Assembly (NCBI GenBank): GCA_938034385.1
Contig: CALHLC010000008.1
Coordinates: 1 to 64,000 of the forward strand
Direction of reading: 5' to 3'
Length of the DNA stretch: 64,000 nucleotides
DNA from: an uncultured Bacteriovoracaceae bacterium
Lineage (GTDB): Bacteria > Bdellovibrionota > Bacteriovoracia > Bacteriovoracales > Bacteriovoracaceae
Position numbers and translations under genes: made by a program. Below are positions 44,479 to 53,489 of the stretch, piece after piece (the stretch's first letter is position 1; every line of letters starts with the position of its first letter). The notes below the pieces were generated by a model. That model was given only the letters and a program-made list of their open reading frames with translations. It was not told the origin of the DNA and searched no databases.

Positions 44479-45614
44479 GCGTTAAAAGGTCTATAAGGAG
44501 TTTGGGAATGTCCTTTCCACTCTAGTAAATCAAACGAAACATTTCTTTGAAACTCAGATAATTCATAATCCAATTCGTTCACTTCAATTAAAACATATGT
44601 AAGAGGATATCCAGTTTTAGTAGAGAAATCTAAGCTGATTGTTTTCGTCCAAGTTCCTGAATTAACATAAGCAGTACCGTCGTTGTAAAATCGATAAGCC
44701 GGAAAATGAGTGTGACCATTAATTAAAATCTTCGCTTCGTCATTTCCTTCGAAAAACTTTCTAGTCAATACTTCATAGTTTTCAAATAAGACTAATTCTT
44801 CACTAATATCTTTCCAGATTTTTTTTAGATTAAATTTTGATAAATATAAACTCCAAAAACGAAACATTGCAAAATAATAAACATTGGCAAACATGAATCT
44901 GAGGGTAAAGAAAGTATCAAAGATTAATCCATTAATAAGAAAGTTTCGAATAGGAGTTATTTGATTAATATAATGCCTTTCAGCTTTAAATTTATTTAAA
45001 ACAAAGTGACAATAATATGTCCCCCAAGGTGGAAGAAAATATCTTTCCCCATCTTTACCTTCAACTACGGATTGAGCAGGGTCAAATAGGTGAGCTTTTT
45101 CATACTCATGTCCATGTTGGATGAAGACGCCTTTAGCTGCTTTGTAAGTGGTTTCTTCCCAGAAAATATTAATTTTTGATCTATTGGAAGTTGAAAAAAA
45201 ACTTAAAAACTTTTCTCTAACTTTAGGAAGAATTAGTTCAGCATCATGATTCCCAATAATATAAGTAATACTTTTATTGGGAGAACATAAAAATTCATCA
45301 ATAGCATCAAAGACTCTTGGGTGACCTTGATAGATAAGTTTCAATTTTTCTATTGTGGCAGTTTCACTCCAAAAATCGTCATCGAAATATTGAATATAAG
45401 GAACAGTAGCAAAGTCAATAAAATCACCATTAATGACTAAATCAATCTCTTGGTTTTCAAATTTACCTTTTGAATAATATTCAAAAAAAGCAACTAACTC
45501 ATCATCGTGAAAGAAATCTTCAAGAATATTTTTTTGTCCAAAAATATATTGACCAGCACCCAGATGTGTATCTGAGATGACAAGGACAAGTTTTTTAGGT
45601 TTTTCAAAGTTCAT
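44475..45614 (-). CDS. calcineurin-like metallophosphoesterase
   Basis: 379 aa. All metal-binding blocks are present: VISDTHLGAG, VINGDFIDF, YIIGNHDAEL, FIQHGHEYEK and LINGHTHFPAYRF. A hydrophobic-aromatic insert (about 215-265: FDTFFTLRFMFANVYYFAMFRF) suggests membrane association. The substrate is unknown; a role in lipid or nucleotide pyrophosphate hydrolysis is possible but not shown. It shares a 63-bp divergent promoter region with the DUF420 gene. Confidence 0.85.
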   Translation of the reverse strand: MNFEKPKKLVLVISDTHLGAGQYIFGQKNILEDFFHDDELVAFFEYYSKGKFENQEIDLVINGDFIDFATVPYIQYFDDDFWSETATIEKLKLIYQGHPRVFDAIDEFLCSPNKSITYIIGNHDAELILPKVREKFLSFFSTSNRSKINIFWEETTYKAAKGVFIQHGHEYEKAHLFDPAQSVVEGKDGERYFLPPWGTYYCHFVLNKFKAERHYINQITPIRNFLINGLIFDTFFTLRFMFANVYYFAMFRFWSLYLSKFNLKKIWKDISEELVLFENYEVLTRKFFEGNDEAKILINGHTHFPAYRFYNDGTAYVNSGTWTKTISLDFSTKTGYPLTYVLIEVNELDYELSEFQRNVSFDLLEWKGHSQTPYRPFNA

Positions 45615-45677
45615 AGTGTATATATATATTGTAATTTTTAGGTTTTAATCCATCTACTACTTTTAGGACTAAATAAG

Positions 45678-46208
45678 ATGAAATCAGAGAAAATCGTAAC
45701 AAGGTGTTTAATTTTAATCAGTTTAGCGGCACTGGCCTTCCTAATATGGTTAATTTATTTCAATTCTGCACCACTTAACTCTACTAATACTCCATGGCTA
45801 AAACATATGGCAGGAGTAAATGCTGGCTTTAATTTTCTTTCGGCGTGTTCACTTATTTTAGGTTTTAAGGCAATAAAATCTGGAAATAGAGAAAAACACA
45901 TAAAACTTATGAAGCTCGCCTTTTTTTTCTCATTCTTATTTTTAATTGGTTATATTATTTATCACTACTTTCATGGTGAAACGAAATTCTTATCTCAAGG
46001 CCCAGTTAGATATGTCTATTTCTTTATTTTAATAAGTCATATTATTTTATCAGCTTTTACTCTTCCTTTGGTTTTAATAACATTTTACTATGGTCTAAGT
46101 GCTAAGTATGAAAAGCATAAGAAGATAGTGAAGTGGACATTTCCTATTTGGTTATATGTCTCTCTTACAGGTGTAATTATTTATTTTATGTTGAAGTTTA
46201 TTGGTTAG
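45678..46208 (+). CDS. DUF420 membrane protein
   Basis: 176 aa with five hydrophobic segments. TPWLKHMAGVNAGFNFLSACSLILGFKAIKSGNREKHIKLM, YIIYHYFHGETKF, YFFILISHIILSAFTLPLVLIT and KHKKIVKWTFPIWLYVSLTGVIIYFML match the DUF420/YozB family. Members have conserved His and are often found near cytochrome oxidase genes, where an assembly role is suspected; none is adjacent here. Confidence 0.85.
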   Translation: MKSEKIVTRCLILISLAALAFLIWLIYFNSAPLNSTNTPWLKHMAGVNAGFNFLSACSLILGFKAIKSGNREKHIKLMKLAFFFSFLFLIGYIIYHYFHGETKFLSQGPVRYVYFFILISHIILSAFTLPLVLITFYYGLSAKYEKHKKIVKWTFPIWLYVSLTGVIIYFMLKFIG

Positions 46209-46219
46209 AAATTGGGAAT

Positions 46220-46250
46220 AAAAAAAGCATCTAAATCTAGATGCTTTTTA
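46220..46250. terminator. bidirectional terminator between DUF420 gene and rpsT
   Basis: AGCATCT / AGATGCT stem, extended by an A run before and a T run after, so it works on either strand. Confidence 0.85.
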
Positions 46251-46272
46251 ATTATAAAAATTTAAAGAAAAT

Positions 46273-46533
46273 TTATATTTTGTTAACTCTAGAAGCTAAT
46301 CTAGATGTTAATCTAGCTGCAGTCTTTTTATTCATTGCACTAGATTTTGAAACTTTAGATAAAAGTGATTGAGCTTTAGTATATAAACCAAGTGCTATCT
46401 CTTTATTCCCTTCAGAAACTGCCTTATCTAATTTTTTAATAGCAGTTCTCATTGCTGATTTTTTCATTCTATTGATTGCTCGTCTTTTTGTATTTTGTCT
46501 TGCTCTTTTCGCTGCTGATTTGTGATTTGCCAA
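46273..46533 (-). CDS. rpsT: 30S ribosomal protein S20
   Basis: 86 aa, the usual length. N-terminus ANHKSAAKRARQNTKRRAINRMKKSAMRT and the C-terminal KKTAARLTSRLASRVNK. Initiates with TTG behind AAGGAG, the same rare start used by E. coli rpsT, where it takes part in autogenous control by S20. A TATAAT lies about 32 bases upstream of the start codon on its strand. Confidence 0.95.
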   Translation of the reverse strand: MANHKSAAKRARQNTKRRAINRMKKSAMRTAIKKLDKAVSEGNKEIALGLYTKAQSLLSKVSKSSAMNKKTAARLTSRLASRVNKI

Positions 46534-46565
46534 AACAATACTCCTTTGCTTTCTGTAAGATGGTT

Positions 46566-46571
46566 ATTATA
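46566..46571 (-). promoter_or_regulatory. candidate rpsT -10 box
   Basis: Perfect TATAAT on the minus strand 32 bases before the rpsT start codon. A convincing -35 box was not found. Confidence 0.35.
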
Positions 46572-46607
46572 CTCAATCTTATTTTTAATGGTTTTTTATG
46601 TTAGATC

Positions 46608-46630
46608 AGACAATTTGACAAGCATTGTCT
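46608..46630. promoter_or_regulatory. inverted repeat AGACAAT-N9-ATTGTCT
   Basis: Perfect 7-bp arms around a 9-base spacer, 49 bases upstream of the 3-hydroxybutyryl-CoA dehydrogenase gene. The spacer includes TTGACA, so a repressor bound here could block a -35 box. The half-site ATTGTCTA recurs at 49985 ahead of the thiolase gene. Confidence 0.45.
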
Positions 46631-46679
46631 AAAAATAGCGCGGATAGTCATAAATGATCTATTTTTTAAAAGGACTCTC

Positions 46680-47534
46680 ATGTTAGAAAATATCAAAACT
46701 ATTGGAATTGTAGGAGCTGGTCAGATGGGGCGAGGGATCGCTCAGGTTGCGGCCATGACTGGTTATTCAACTATTCTATTCGATATTTCTGAAGACTCTC
46801 TAGAGACGGCTTTTGCCAATATTACAAAACAACTCAATCGTGGACTTGAAAAAGGAAAATGGGATCAAAATCTTGTGGACTCGACAATGAGTAAGCTTAC
46901 TAGAGCTACTGATATGAATGCTCTCAGTGATTGCGATATCGTTATAGAGGCAGCAACAGAGAATAAAAAAATTAAATTTGATATCTTTAAAAAGCTTGAT
47001 GAAGTCTGTAAGCCAGAATGTATTCTTGCAAGTAACACTTCATCGATTTCAATTTCTGAGATTGCTAGTCATACGGACAGAGAAGATAGAGTAGTGGGAA
47101 TGCATTTTATGAATCCAGTGCCAGTGATGAAACTTGTAGAAGGCATTAGAGGAGATAAAACAGATGAGAAGATTTTTAATATTACAGCTGATCTTGCTGA
47201 GAGTATGGGAAAAGTATTTGTTCGATCAAATGATGCTCCTGGATTTATTGTAAATAGAGTTTTAATGCCCATGATTAATGAAGCTATCTTTGCTGTTCAT
47301 GATGGGGTTGCAAGTGCTGAAGATGTAGACGCAGCAATGAAGCTTGGAACGAATCAACCTATGGGCCCATTAGTCCTTGCTGACTTTATAGGTCTTGATA
47401 CTTGTCTAGCAATTATGAATGTTCTCTACGATGGTTTTAAAACTGAAAAATATAAACCTTGTCCCTTGCTTGAGCAATATGTAAGTGAAGGGCGATTAGG
47501 TAGAAAAGTAAAACACGGATTTTATAAATATTAG
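46680..47534 (+). CDS. 3-hydroxybutyryl-CoA dehydrogenase
   Basis: 284 aa. NAD-binding start IKTIGIVGAGQMGRGIAQVAA, LASNTSSISISEIASHTDREDRVVG, MHFMNPVPVMKLVEGIRG (catalytic His), and the C-terminal dimerisation region (GPLVLADFIGLDTCLAIM, GRLGRKVKHGFYKY). Interconverts 3-hydroxybutyryl- and acetoacetyl-CoA. Located eight bases before an acyl-CoA dehydrogenase gene. Together with the thiolase at 50026 it covers three steps of short-chain acyl-CoA breakdown; the crotonase step is not encoded here. Confidence 0.93.
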   Translation: MLENIKTIGIVGAGQMGRGIAQVAAMTGYSTILFDISEDSLETAFANITKQLNRGLEKGKWDQNLVDSTMSKLTRATDMNALSDCDIVIEAATENKKIKFDIFKKLDEVCKPECILASNTSSISISEIASHTDREDRVVGMHFMNPVPVMKLVEGIRGDKTDEKIFNITADLAESMGKVFVRSNDAPGFIVNRVLMPMINEAIFAVHDGVASAEDVDAAMKLGTNQPMGPLVLADFIGLDTCLAIMNVLYDGFKTEKYKPCPLLEQYVSEGRLGRKVKHGFYKY

Positions 47535-47542
47535 GAATAGAT

Positions 47543-48685
47543 ATGTTATTAGATGAGAATTATGTAGAACTAAAAGATTTAGCAAAAAAGTTTTCTGACT
47601 CAGAAGTTGGACCTATTGCGATGAGTATAGATCATGAAGGAAAAATTCCTGCGGAGCTTATCAAAAAACTTGGAGAGACTGGATTTTTAGGGACTTTTAT
47701 TCCTGAAGAATATGGTGGAGCCGGAATGGACTATATGGATTACTCCATTGTAGTTGAAGAGTTATCAAGAAATTGTGCCTCTACAGGAGTTTTAGTTTCT
47801 GCTCATAGTTCATTATGTATGTGGCCTATTTTAAACTTTGGAACTGATGATCAAAAAAAGAAATATCTTCCAGGCCTTGCTAGTGGTGAAAAAATTGGGT
47901 GCTTTTGCTTGAGTGAACCAAATGCTGGATCTGATGCTGGCTCGTTAACAACTATGGCTGAAGATAAAGGTGATCATTGGGAATTAAATGGTGTGAAAAA
48001 TTGGATCACTAATGGAAAAGAGGCTGGAGTTGCCATTGTATTTGCAAAGACAAAAAAGACTGATGATTATAAAGGTATCTCTGCTTTCATTGTTGATACT
48101 GATTATCCAGGTTGGAATATTATAAAAATTGAAGAAAAGCTTGGAATTAAAGGTTCTTCAACAGCTCAAATAGCTCTAGATAAAGTAAAAGTTCCAAAAG
48201 ATAACTTACTCGGAACTCCAGAAAAAGGCTTTAGAGTTGCCATGGCCACTCTTGATGGTGGAAGAATTGGAATAGCTGCTCAGGCCTTAGGGATTGCTCA
48301 AGGAGCATTTAATTACGCTCTTAATTATTCCAATGAGAGAGTTCAATTTGGAAAGCCAATTAGTGCACTTCAAGGAATTCAGTTTATATTAGCAGATATG
48401 AGTACGAAAATTGCAGCATCTAGATTACTTATCTATGATGCTAGTCATAGAAAGAATATGAAAATACCTTATTCTCTACAATCAGCTCATGCAAAGTTAT
48501 TTGCAGCAGAAGCAGCTATGTGGATTAGTACTAAGGCCATTCAAGTTTGTGGTGGGAATGGGTATACGAAAGAATATCCTGTAGAGAGATTTTTTAGAGA
48601 TGCAAAGATTACGGAAATCTATGAAGGGACCTCTGAAATCCAAAGGATAGTAATAGCAGCAAATGAATTAAAAGGATTAAAATAA
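47543..48685 (+). CDS. short-chain acyl-CoA dehydrogenase (butyryl-CoA type)
   Basis: 380 aa. FAD-binding GCFCLSEPNAGSDAGSL and WITNG motifs, RVQFGKPISALQGIQF, and catalytic Glu in ITEIYEGTSEIQRIVIA. Oxidises acyl-CoA to enoyl-CoA, passing electrons to ETF (not encoded here). The short-chain preference is inferred from its neighbours. The stop overlaps the start of the histone-like gene by one base (TAATG). Confidence 0.92.
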   Translation: MLLDENYVELKDLAKKFSDSEVGPIAMSIDHEGKIPAELIKKLGETGFLGTFIPEEYGGAGMDYMDYSIVVEELSRNCASTGVLVSAHSSLCMWPILNFGTDDQKKKYLPGLASGEKIGCFCLSEPNAGSDAGSLTTMAEDKGDHWELNGVKNWITNGKEAGVAIVFAKTKKTDDYKGISAFIVDTDYPGWNIIKIEEKLGIKGSSTAQIALDKVKVPKDNLLGTPEKGFRVAMATLDGGRIGIAAQALGIAQGAFNYALNYSNERVQFGKPISALQGIQFILADMSTKIAASRLLIYDASHRKNMKIPYSLQSAHAKLFAAEAAMWISTKAIQVCGGNGYTKEYPVERFFRDAKITEIYEGTSEIQRIVIAANELKGLK

Positions 48686-49497
48686 TGGCCAAGAAGAAAA
48701 AAGCTAAGAAAAAAGTAGCAAAGAAAAAGACTAAGAAAAAAGTAGCGAAGAAAAAGACTAAGAAAAAAGTAGCGAAGAAAAAGACTAAGAAAAAAGTAGC
48801 TAAAAAGAAGGCTAAGAAGAAAGTTGCGAAAAAAGCTAAGAAAAAAGTAGCTAAGAAGGCTAAAAAGAAAGCTAAGAAAAAAATAGCCAAGAAAGCTAAA
48901 AAGAAAGCCAAGAAAAAAGTAGCAAAAAAAGCTAAAAAGAAAGCAAAGAAAAAAGTAGCTAAGAAGAAAGCTAAGAAAAAAGTAACGAAAAAGAAAGTTG
49001 TAAAAGTAAAAAAGTTAACTAAAAAAGAGTTAAAAGAGATAGCTAAGCAGCAAGCAATTAAAGAAGCAGAGGAATTCAAAGCAAAAGAATTACGTGAAGG
49101 ATATGTGAGAAACCTTGCTGATTTTTTTAATTGGCAAGATTACCAAGAATCAATTGCAACTTTAGAGTTATTTACTCCTAATGATGATGAGTGTTTAGAA
49201 AGTGGATGTGAAAACATCAGATCAACGGGAATGTTTTGTCGACTTCATTATGTAAAAAATTGGAAAGATATTATAGGGAAAAAGGATATTTTAAAGTCTG
49301 GAAAGTTACAGGGATATATCCAAGAACTTATTCAAACGAATAAAATACACCTAGTTGAAAGTATGCTTAATGATCTAAGAGATCCTGTTTCATTTAGACA
49401 GGCATTGATTGATTTGAAAATCATCGAAGACTTTGATCTTGATGAATTTGAAGGGATCGATGATGGTGATGATTTAGATGACTTTGGAATGGTTTAA
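48685..49497 (+). CDS. histone H1-like Lys-rich protein with C-terminal zinc-finger-like domain
   Basis: 270 aa. Residues 1-113 are almost only Lys, Ala, Val and Thr in KKKVAKKKT-type repeats, as in bacterial H1-like nucleoid proteins. A short helix follows (about 114-140), then a domain with DECLESGCENIRSTGMFC and RLHY, where C-x4-C-x8-C-x2-H could bind zinc, a helix (LQGYIQELIQTNK) and an acidic tail. A basic DNA-binding arm fused to a putative zinc domain suggests nucleoid binding. Odd in being translationally coupled to acyl-CoA dehydrogenase. Confidence 0.7.
   Translation: MAKKKKAKKKVAKKKTKKKVAKKKTKKKVAKKKTKKKVAKKKAKKKVAKKAKKKVAKKAKKKAKKKIAKKAKKKAKKKVAKKAKKKAKKKVAKKKAKKKVTKKKVVKVKKLTKKELKEIAKQQAIKEAEEFKAKELREGYVRNLADFFNWQDYQESIATLELFTPNDDECLESGCENIRSTGMFCRLHYVKNWKDIIGKKDILKSGKLQGYIQELIQTNKIHLVESMLNDLRDPVSFRQALIDLKIIEDFDLDEFEGIDDGDDLDDFGMV
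48721..48801 (+). repeat. 27-bp tandem repeat in the histone-like gene, three copies
   Basis: Three consecutive 27-bp units starting AAGAAAAAGACTAAGAAAAA differ only at the last base of the third. They encode a 9-residue Lys-rich repeat; more degenerate copies continue to about 49000. Confidence 0.9.
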
Positions 49498-49500
49498 GAA

Positions 49501-49953
49501 TTAAGATTCTCTTAGGATTTCTTCTGTCTTGATGGAAAGAGAAATATTTTCTCTGGTTATTTTATAATGATATTTTTCTTTCCTAAAATCATATTCTGTC
49601 CATCTAAGTAAATACTCGAAGTCTTTTTGGTTCTCACTTATATCTTTAAAAATAATTCCAGCGATATCTAAAACTGAATCTTTTGCCTTTTTAAACTCTC
49701 TTTCCGAATTTTTTTCTTTTTCACTTAAATCTTTTGAAATAAAAAGAGAAATAGGAGACTTGAGTTCTTCCTCAGGAACGTAAGAAATAATAATGACTAA
49801 TTCATCAACATGATGAAAGCCAAAACTTTGGATACTTGCACTACTGAAATCTAGCTTTTCTTTAAAATATTCTCCAAAGCTTTGAGAGATAGATTGACGC
49901 CATTGTTTAGGAAGTTCAATCCCTGTAATCTCTTCATATTTTCTAAAGAACAT
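49501..49953 (-). CDS. protein of unknown function
   Basis: 150 aa, no signal peptide or membrane helix. The N-terminus (FRKYEEITGIELPKQWRQSISQSFGEYF) is helical; the middle has strands (DELVIIISYVPEE) and the rest is charged helix. Preceded by AAAGGA. Ends three bases from the convergent histone-like gene. No family recognised. Confidence 0.55.
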   Translation of the reverse strand: MFFRKYEEITGIELPKQWRQSISQSFGEYFKEKLDFSSASIQSFGFHHVDELVIIISYVPEEELKSPISLFISKDLSEKEKNSEREFKKAKDSVLDIAGIIFKDISENQKDFEYLLRWTEYDFRKEKYHYKITRENISLSIKTEEILRES

Positions 49954-50025
49954 AATATTTCCTTTTCTTTATTCTTAGCATAAGATTGTCTACATCAAGA
50001 GAGCTTTTTTAGTAAAGGATATTTC

Positions 50026-51180
50026 ATGACTGTTTATATTTTAGAGGGAAAAAGAACTCCTCAAGGATCTTTTTTAGGAAATTTATCACCATTGAGTGCT
50101 CCGGAGCTTGCAAGCTTTCCTATTAAGGACTGTTTGAAGTCAGCAGAAGTCTCAGATGTAGATCAAGTCTATATGGGCCAAGTTCTTCAAGCAGGAGTTG
50201 GACAAGCTCCAGCAAGACAAGCTGCTTTAAAAGCAGGCCTTCCAGAGTCTGTACCTTGTGTCACAGTTAATAAAGTTTGTGGATCTGGATTACAAGCAAT
50301 TATAGATGGAGCTAGGTCTATCATGGTTGGAGATCATGATTTAGTTATAAGCGGCGGGATGGAGAGTATGTCTAATGCTCCACATTTAATTGACGGCTAT
50401 AGATCAGGGAAAAAACTTGGTAATCAAACTCTTAAAGATTCAATGGTAAATGATGGCCTTTGGGATCCATATACTAATAGACATATGGGAAGTTGTGCAG
50501 AGGAATGTGTGAGTAAATATGATTTCTCAAGAGAACAATTAGATGATTTTTCGATTGAATCATTTAAGAGAGCTCAAAACGCTCAAGCACAAAATCTTTT
50601 CGATTCTGAAATTTCACCAGTACTTATTAAGTCTAGAAAAGGTGAGGTTGAAGTTTCTCAAGATGAAGGACCAGCTAAAGCAAATTTTGAAAAAATGAAG
50701 ACTCTAAGACCAGTCTTTGATAAAGAAGGTGCAATTACAGCAGCCAATGCTTCTACATTAAATGATGGAGCTGCCAGTTTATTATTAAGCTCAGAAAAAT
50801 TTAAAGATAAAGCAAAGTTCAAAATTGTATCTTGGGCCTCTCATGCCCAAAACCCTACTTGGTTTACAACAGCTCCAGTAAAAGCGATGGAGAAAAATTT
50901 AGAAAAATCAGGTTTAAAAGTAGAAGACATCGATTTCTTTGAAATCAATGAAGCTTTTGCTGCAGTCACTATGGCAGCGATGAAAGATTTATCTATCGAT
51001 CATAAGAAAGTGAATATTTATGGAGGTGCTGTAAGTCTTGGTCATCCTATTGGATGCTCTGGAGCGAGACTGGTTGTAACTTTGATGAATGTTCTTGAAA
51101 AAAATAATGCAAAAAGAGGTTTAGCAAGTTTATGCATTGGAGGCGGAGAGGCCTTAAGTATTATAATCGAGCGGATCTAA
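50026..51180 (+). CDS. acetyl-CoA C-acetyltransferase (thiolase)
   Basis: 384 aa. Acyl-accepting Cys in TVNKVCGSGLQAI, GGMESMSNAPHL, the FFEINEAFAAV strand with NEAF, the His in GGAVSLGHPIGCSGARLVV and the second Cys in LASLCIGGGEAL. Condenses or cleaves acetoacetyl-CoA, completing the acyl-CoA pathway begun at 46680. A half-site ATTGTCTA upstream resembles the palindrome before the dehydrogenase. The 3' end overlaps the convergent gene by 20 bases. Confidence 0.94.
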   Translation: MTVYILEGKRTPQGSFLGNLSPLSAPELASFPIKDCLKSAEVSDVDQVYMGQVLQAGVGQAPARQAALKAGLPESVPCVTVNKVCGSGLQAIIDGARSIMVGDHDLVISGGMESMSNAPHLIDGYRSGKKLGNQTLKDSMVNDGLWDPYTNRHMGSCAEECVSKYDFSREQLDDFSIESFKRAQNAQAQNLFDSEISPVLIKSRKGEVEVSQDEGPAKANFEKMKTLRPVFDKEGAITAANASTLNDGAASLLLSSEKFKDKAKFKIVSWASHAQNPTWFTTAPVKAMEKNLEKSGLKVEDIDFFEINEAFAAVTMAAMKDLSIDHKKVNIYGGAVSLGHPIGCSGARLVVTLMNVLEKNNAKRGLASLCIGGGEALSIIIERI

Positions 51181-51802
51181 GAGTTTTTATCTTTACTTTT
51201 TTTATAACCTTATCACCTTTATAAAATAGAAGAGTCTTCATTTTTATAGGCACTATTGAAATCTGGACCTTCATTTTATCGAATTGTATTTCTTGATTCT
51301 TTAGTATGAGGTAATTTTTAAATTTTGCTGCTTGATTTGAATAGACTGATTTAATTTTTATAAATCGGTAGATTGGGTTCACATCAGATGTTGTTAATCC
51401 ATCGATTAGAGCAACATGTAAATCATAAATTGTACTTGTTTCAAGGTGAGAAATATTTTCAACTTTAGCTTTCATTAAGGGCTTTTCAGTCAACATATTC
51501 TTAATAAATTCAAAAGATTTTTTTAGGTTTAATATATCTCTATTTAGTACATTGACCCAGTCTCTTTCTAATTGAGAGATTTTTAAATGTTTCTCTCTTA
51601 TATTGTTTAAATAAAAATCAAAAGCATTGAATTCATTAGTCTGGCAATTTAATGAGTCAGCTTTAAGTTTACCTTTTTGACTTATTTTAATTACTAAACT
51701 TTTGATTTGAATATCGATCTTGATCATTTCGCTATCAGATCTAGAGATACAATCTGACGAGTAAAGGTTTAGACAAATAAGTAGTGGTATTAGTATTTTC
51801 AT
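51161..51802 (-). CDS. secreted protein of unknown function
   Basis: 213 aa from the ATG at 51802, chosen because the signal peptide MKILIPLLICLNLYS starts there; a GTG 18 bases earlier is in frame. The mature part has two Cys near the start (SDCISRS, LNCQTN) and long helices alternating with strands (KVQISIVPIKMKTLLFYKG). Its 3' end overlaps thiolase by 20 bases on the opposite strand. Family not recognised. Confidence 0.6.
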   Translation of the reverse strand: MKILIPLLICLNLYSSDCISRSDSEMIKIDIQIKSLVIKISQKGKLKADSLNCQTNEFNAFDFYLNNIREKHLKISQLERDWVNVLNRDILNLKKSFEFIKNMLTEKPLMKAKVENISHLETSTIYDLHVALIDGLTTSDVNPIYRFIKIKSVYSNQAAKFKNYLILKNQEIQFDKMKVQISIVPIKMKTLLFYKGDKVIKKVKIKTLRSARL

Positions 51803-51966
51803 GACGCCACTATCCGCCACTTTGAAAAATATTTAAATGATAAATGTTAATAAATTACTTACATTTGAGTGGGAATTAATCCTTACTACCGATAATTTCG
51901 ATCTAAGAGCAATGATTCTTAACATATTTAACATTAAAGTTTTACGCTCAAGCTTCGATAAGAATT

Positions 51967-53388
51967 ATGATGAAATATTTAGGATTAATTTTAATATTGT
52001 TTGCATGTACTAAAGTCCCTGTTGGGCCAGTAACAACTGGACCAAGCCAGGATATCCCGGAAGTAAAGGTGGAAGTGAGGGAACAATGTTCTAATTTTAC
52101 TCCTACTCCGGTTGATATTCTTATGCTTGTAGACAATTCAGGGTCAGTTCCTTTTCTAAAAGCAGACCTTGCAAATGCAGTTCGAAAAATTGCTAAAGCA
52201 GCAGGACAGTTTTTTAATTACAGGATTTATATTGCTCCTTTAATAGCTCCTCCAGGAGAAACCATAGAACAAAGAAGGCAATATCAATTAATTCAAAATA
52301 GTCCTACTGGAAGTCAGTTGAGTGCTCAAGTAATTACTCCAGATCAAATAAGTATTGCTAATCTTAGAAATGTTCCTAGAGAACTTGGTTTTAGAAGAGC
52401 AAGGGATATGATTAAGGCGAATTCATTTATTGAGAGACCGTTTTTAGATAATGTCTTTAGAAAGGAAGCTTATCAAATGACAATTCTTATCTCTAATGGA
52501 GATGATGATGATTATGACTTCATTGATATGTTTGGAAATAAAAAAGATAGAAACTCGTTTGCGACTAGATTATCTGAACTTCAAACACTTAAGGCAAGCT
52601 TAAGTCTGAAGCAAATGAGATTCATAACAGTTGTGAATCATAATAAATGTGGAACAACAGTGAGAGAACCTGGACTAAGATATAAAGCAATGTCTGCTCA
52701 TATATACTCAGGACAACAAATAAATGATTCAAATGTTTCACTTACACCAGATAGTTATAATTTATGTGGGAGTAATTTAGATAATGTTTTTGATCGACTT
52801 GCTGAAACTGTGAAAAACTTTAAAAAAGGTCACACTTATAAGTTTTGGCCACTAGGACAAAGCTCAGATTTTGATCCAGAAAAGTTAGTTGTAAGAAAGA
52901 AAATTAGCGGAGAGACATTACAAAAAGATAATACATTTAGTGGATTTACAGTACTTCCAAACTTTACTCCAGGATTAGATATTATCGATAGATCTGTGCA
53001 TCCAAGTACTCAAGCCGTGCCAGCAGAGAATTACTCAGGATTTTTTGTTGAGCTTCATGGTGCTGGAAGAGTTACTTATCCTGACTGCTTAATTGTACGA
53101 AAAGAAGATTTTGATAAATTTTTCGGATTTGTTGTTTGGGGAGAAGGATTTTCAGAACCAGACTTATCAACCTTAAAAGTCTTTATTAATGGTCAAGAAA
53201 TTGCCAAATCACTTTGGGAATATATGGGACATCAAGAGTCTGTGAATGTTTTAGTTCAGGGTGCTTCAAACTTATCTGCAGCAACTCCAGGAATCTTTAA
53301 AACAGGGTTTACTATTAGACTAAAGCAGGGAGCGGTCCATAGTGATGGTGATAAAGTTGAAGTTAGATACAAAGCTAAAACATTATAG
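51967..53388 (+). CDS. lipoprotein with von Willebrand factor A domain
   Basis: 473 aa. The N-terminus MMKYLGLILILFACTK ends in a lipobox (LFAC). Residues about 48-270 form a vWA domain with a MIDAS motif VDNSGSV (D-x-S-x-S equivalent). The second half is of unknown type (about 330-470, strand-rich, LKVFINGQEIAKSLWEYMG). The vWA fold mediates metal-dependent protein contacts on the cell surface. It begins a + strand run of envelope genes reaching tolB. No ribosome-binding site is obvious before the ATG-ATG start. Confidence 0.8.
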   Translation: MMKYLGLILILFACTKVPVGPVTTGPSQDIPEVKVEVREQCSNFTPTPVDILMLVDNSGSVPFLKADLANAVRKIAKAAGQFFNYRIYIAPLIAPPGETIEQRRQYQLIQNSPTGSQLSAQVITPDQISIANLRNVPRELGFRRARDMIKANSFIERPFLDNVFRKEAYQMTILISNGDDDDYDFIDMFGNKKDRNSFATRLSELQTLKASLSLKQMRFITVVNHNKCGTTVREPGLRYKAMSAHIYSGQQINDSNVSLTPDSYNLCGSNLDNVFDRLAETVKNFKKGHTYKFWPLGQSSDFDPEKLVVRKKISGETLQKDNTFSGFTVLPNFTPGLDIIDRSVHPSTQAVPAENYSGFFVELHGAGRVTYPDCLIVRKEDFDKFFGFVVWGEGFSEPDLSTLKVFINGQEIAKSLWEYMGHQESVNVLVQGASNLSAATPGIFKTGFTIRLKQGAVHSDGDKVEVRYKAKTL

Positions 53389-53489
53389 AGAGAGTCTTTC
53401 GCTCAAGTAAGAAAACCAATTTCAAATATTTCAGTATTTTATGTTATATTATTAGTTGAAGATTAACTTTAAATAGCAGGTTAGTAGAC

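Noticed and set aside
48609-49079. Long minus-strand open frame rich in Phe/Leu opposite the histone-like gene
   Set aside because: It is the antisense of the Lys-repeat coding region (AAG/AAA reads as Phe/Leu); no ribosome-binding site, and the plus-strand gene has clear coding logic.
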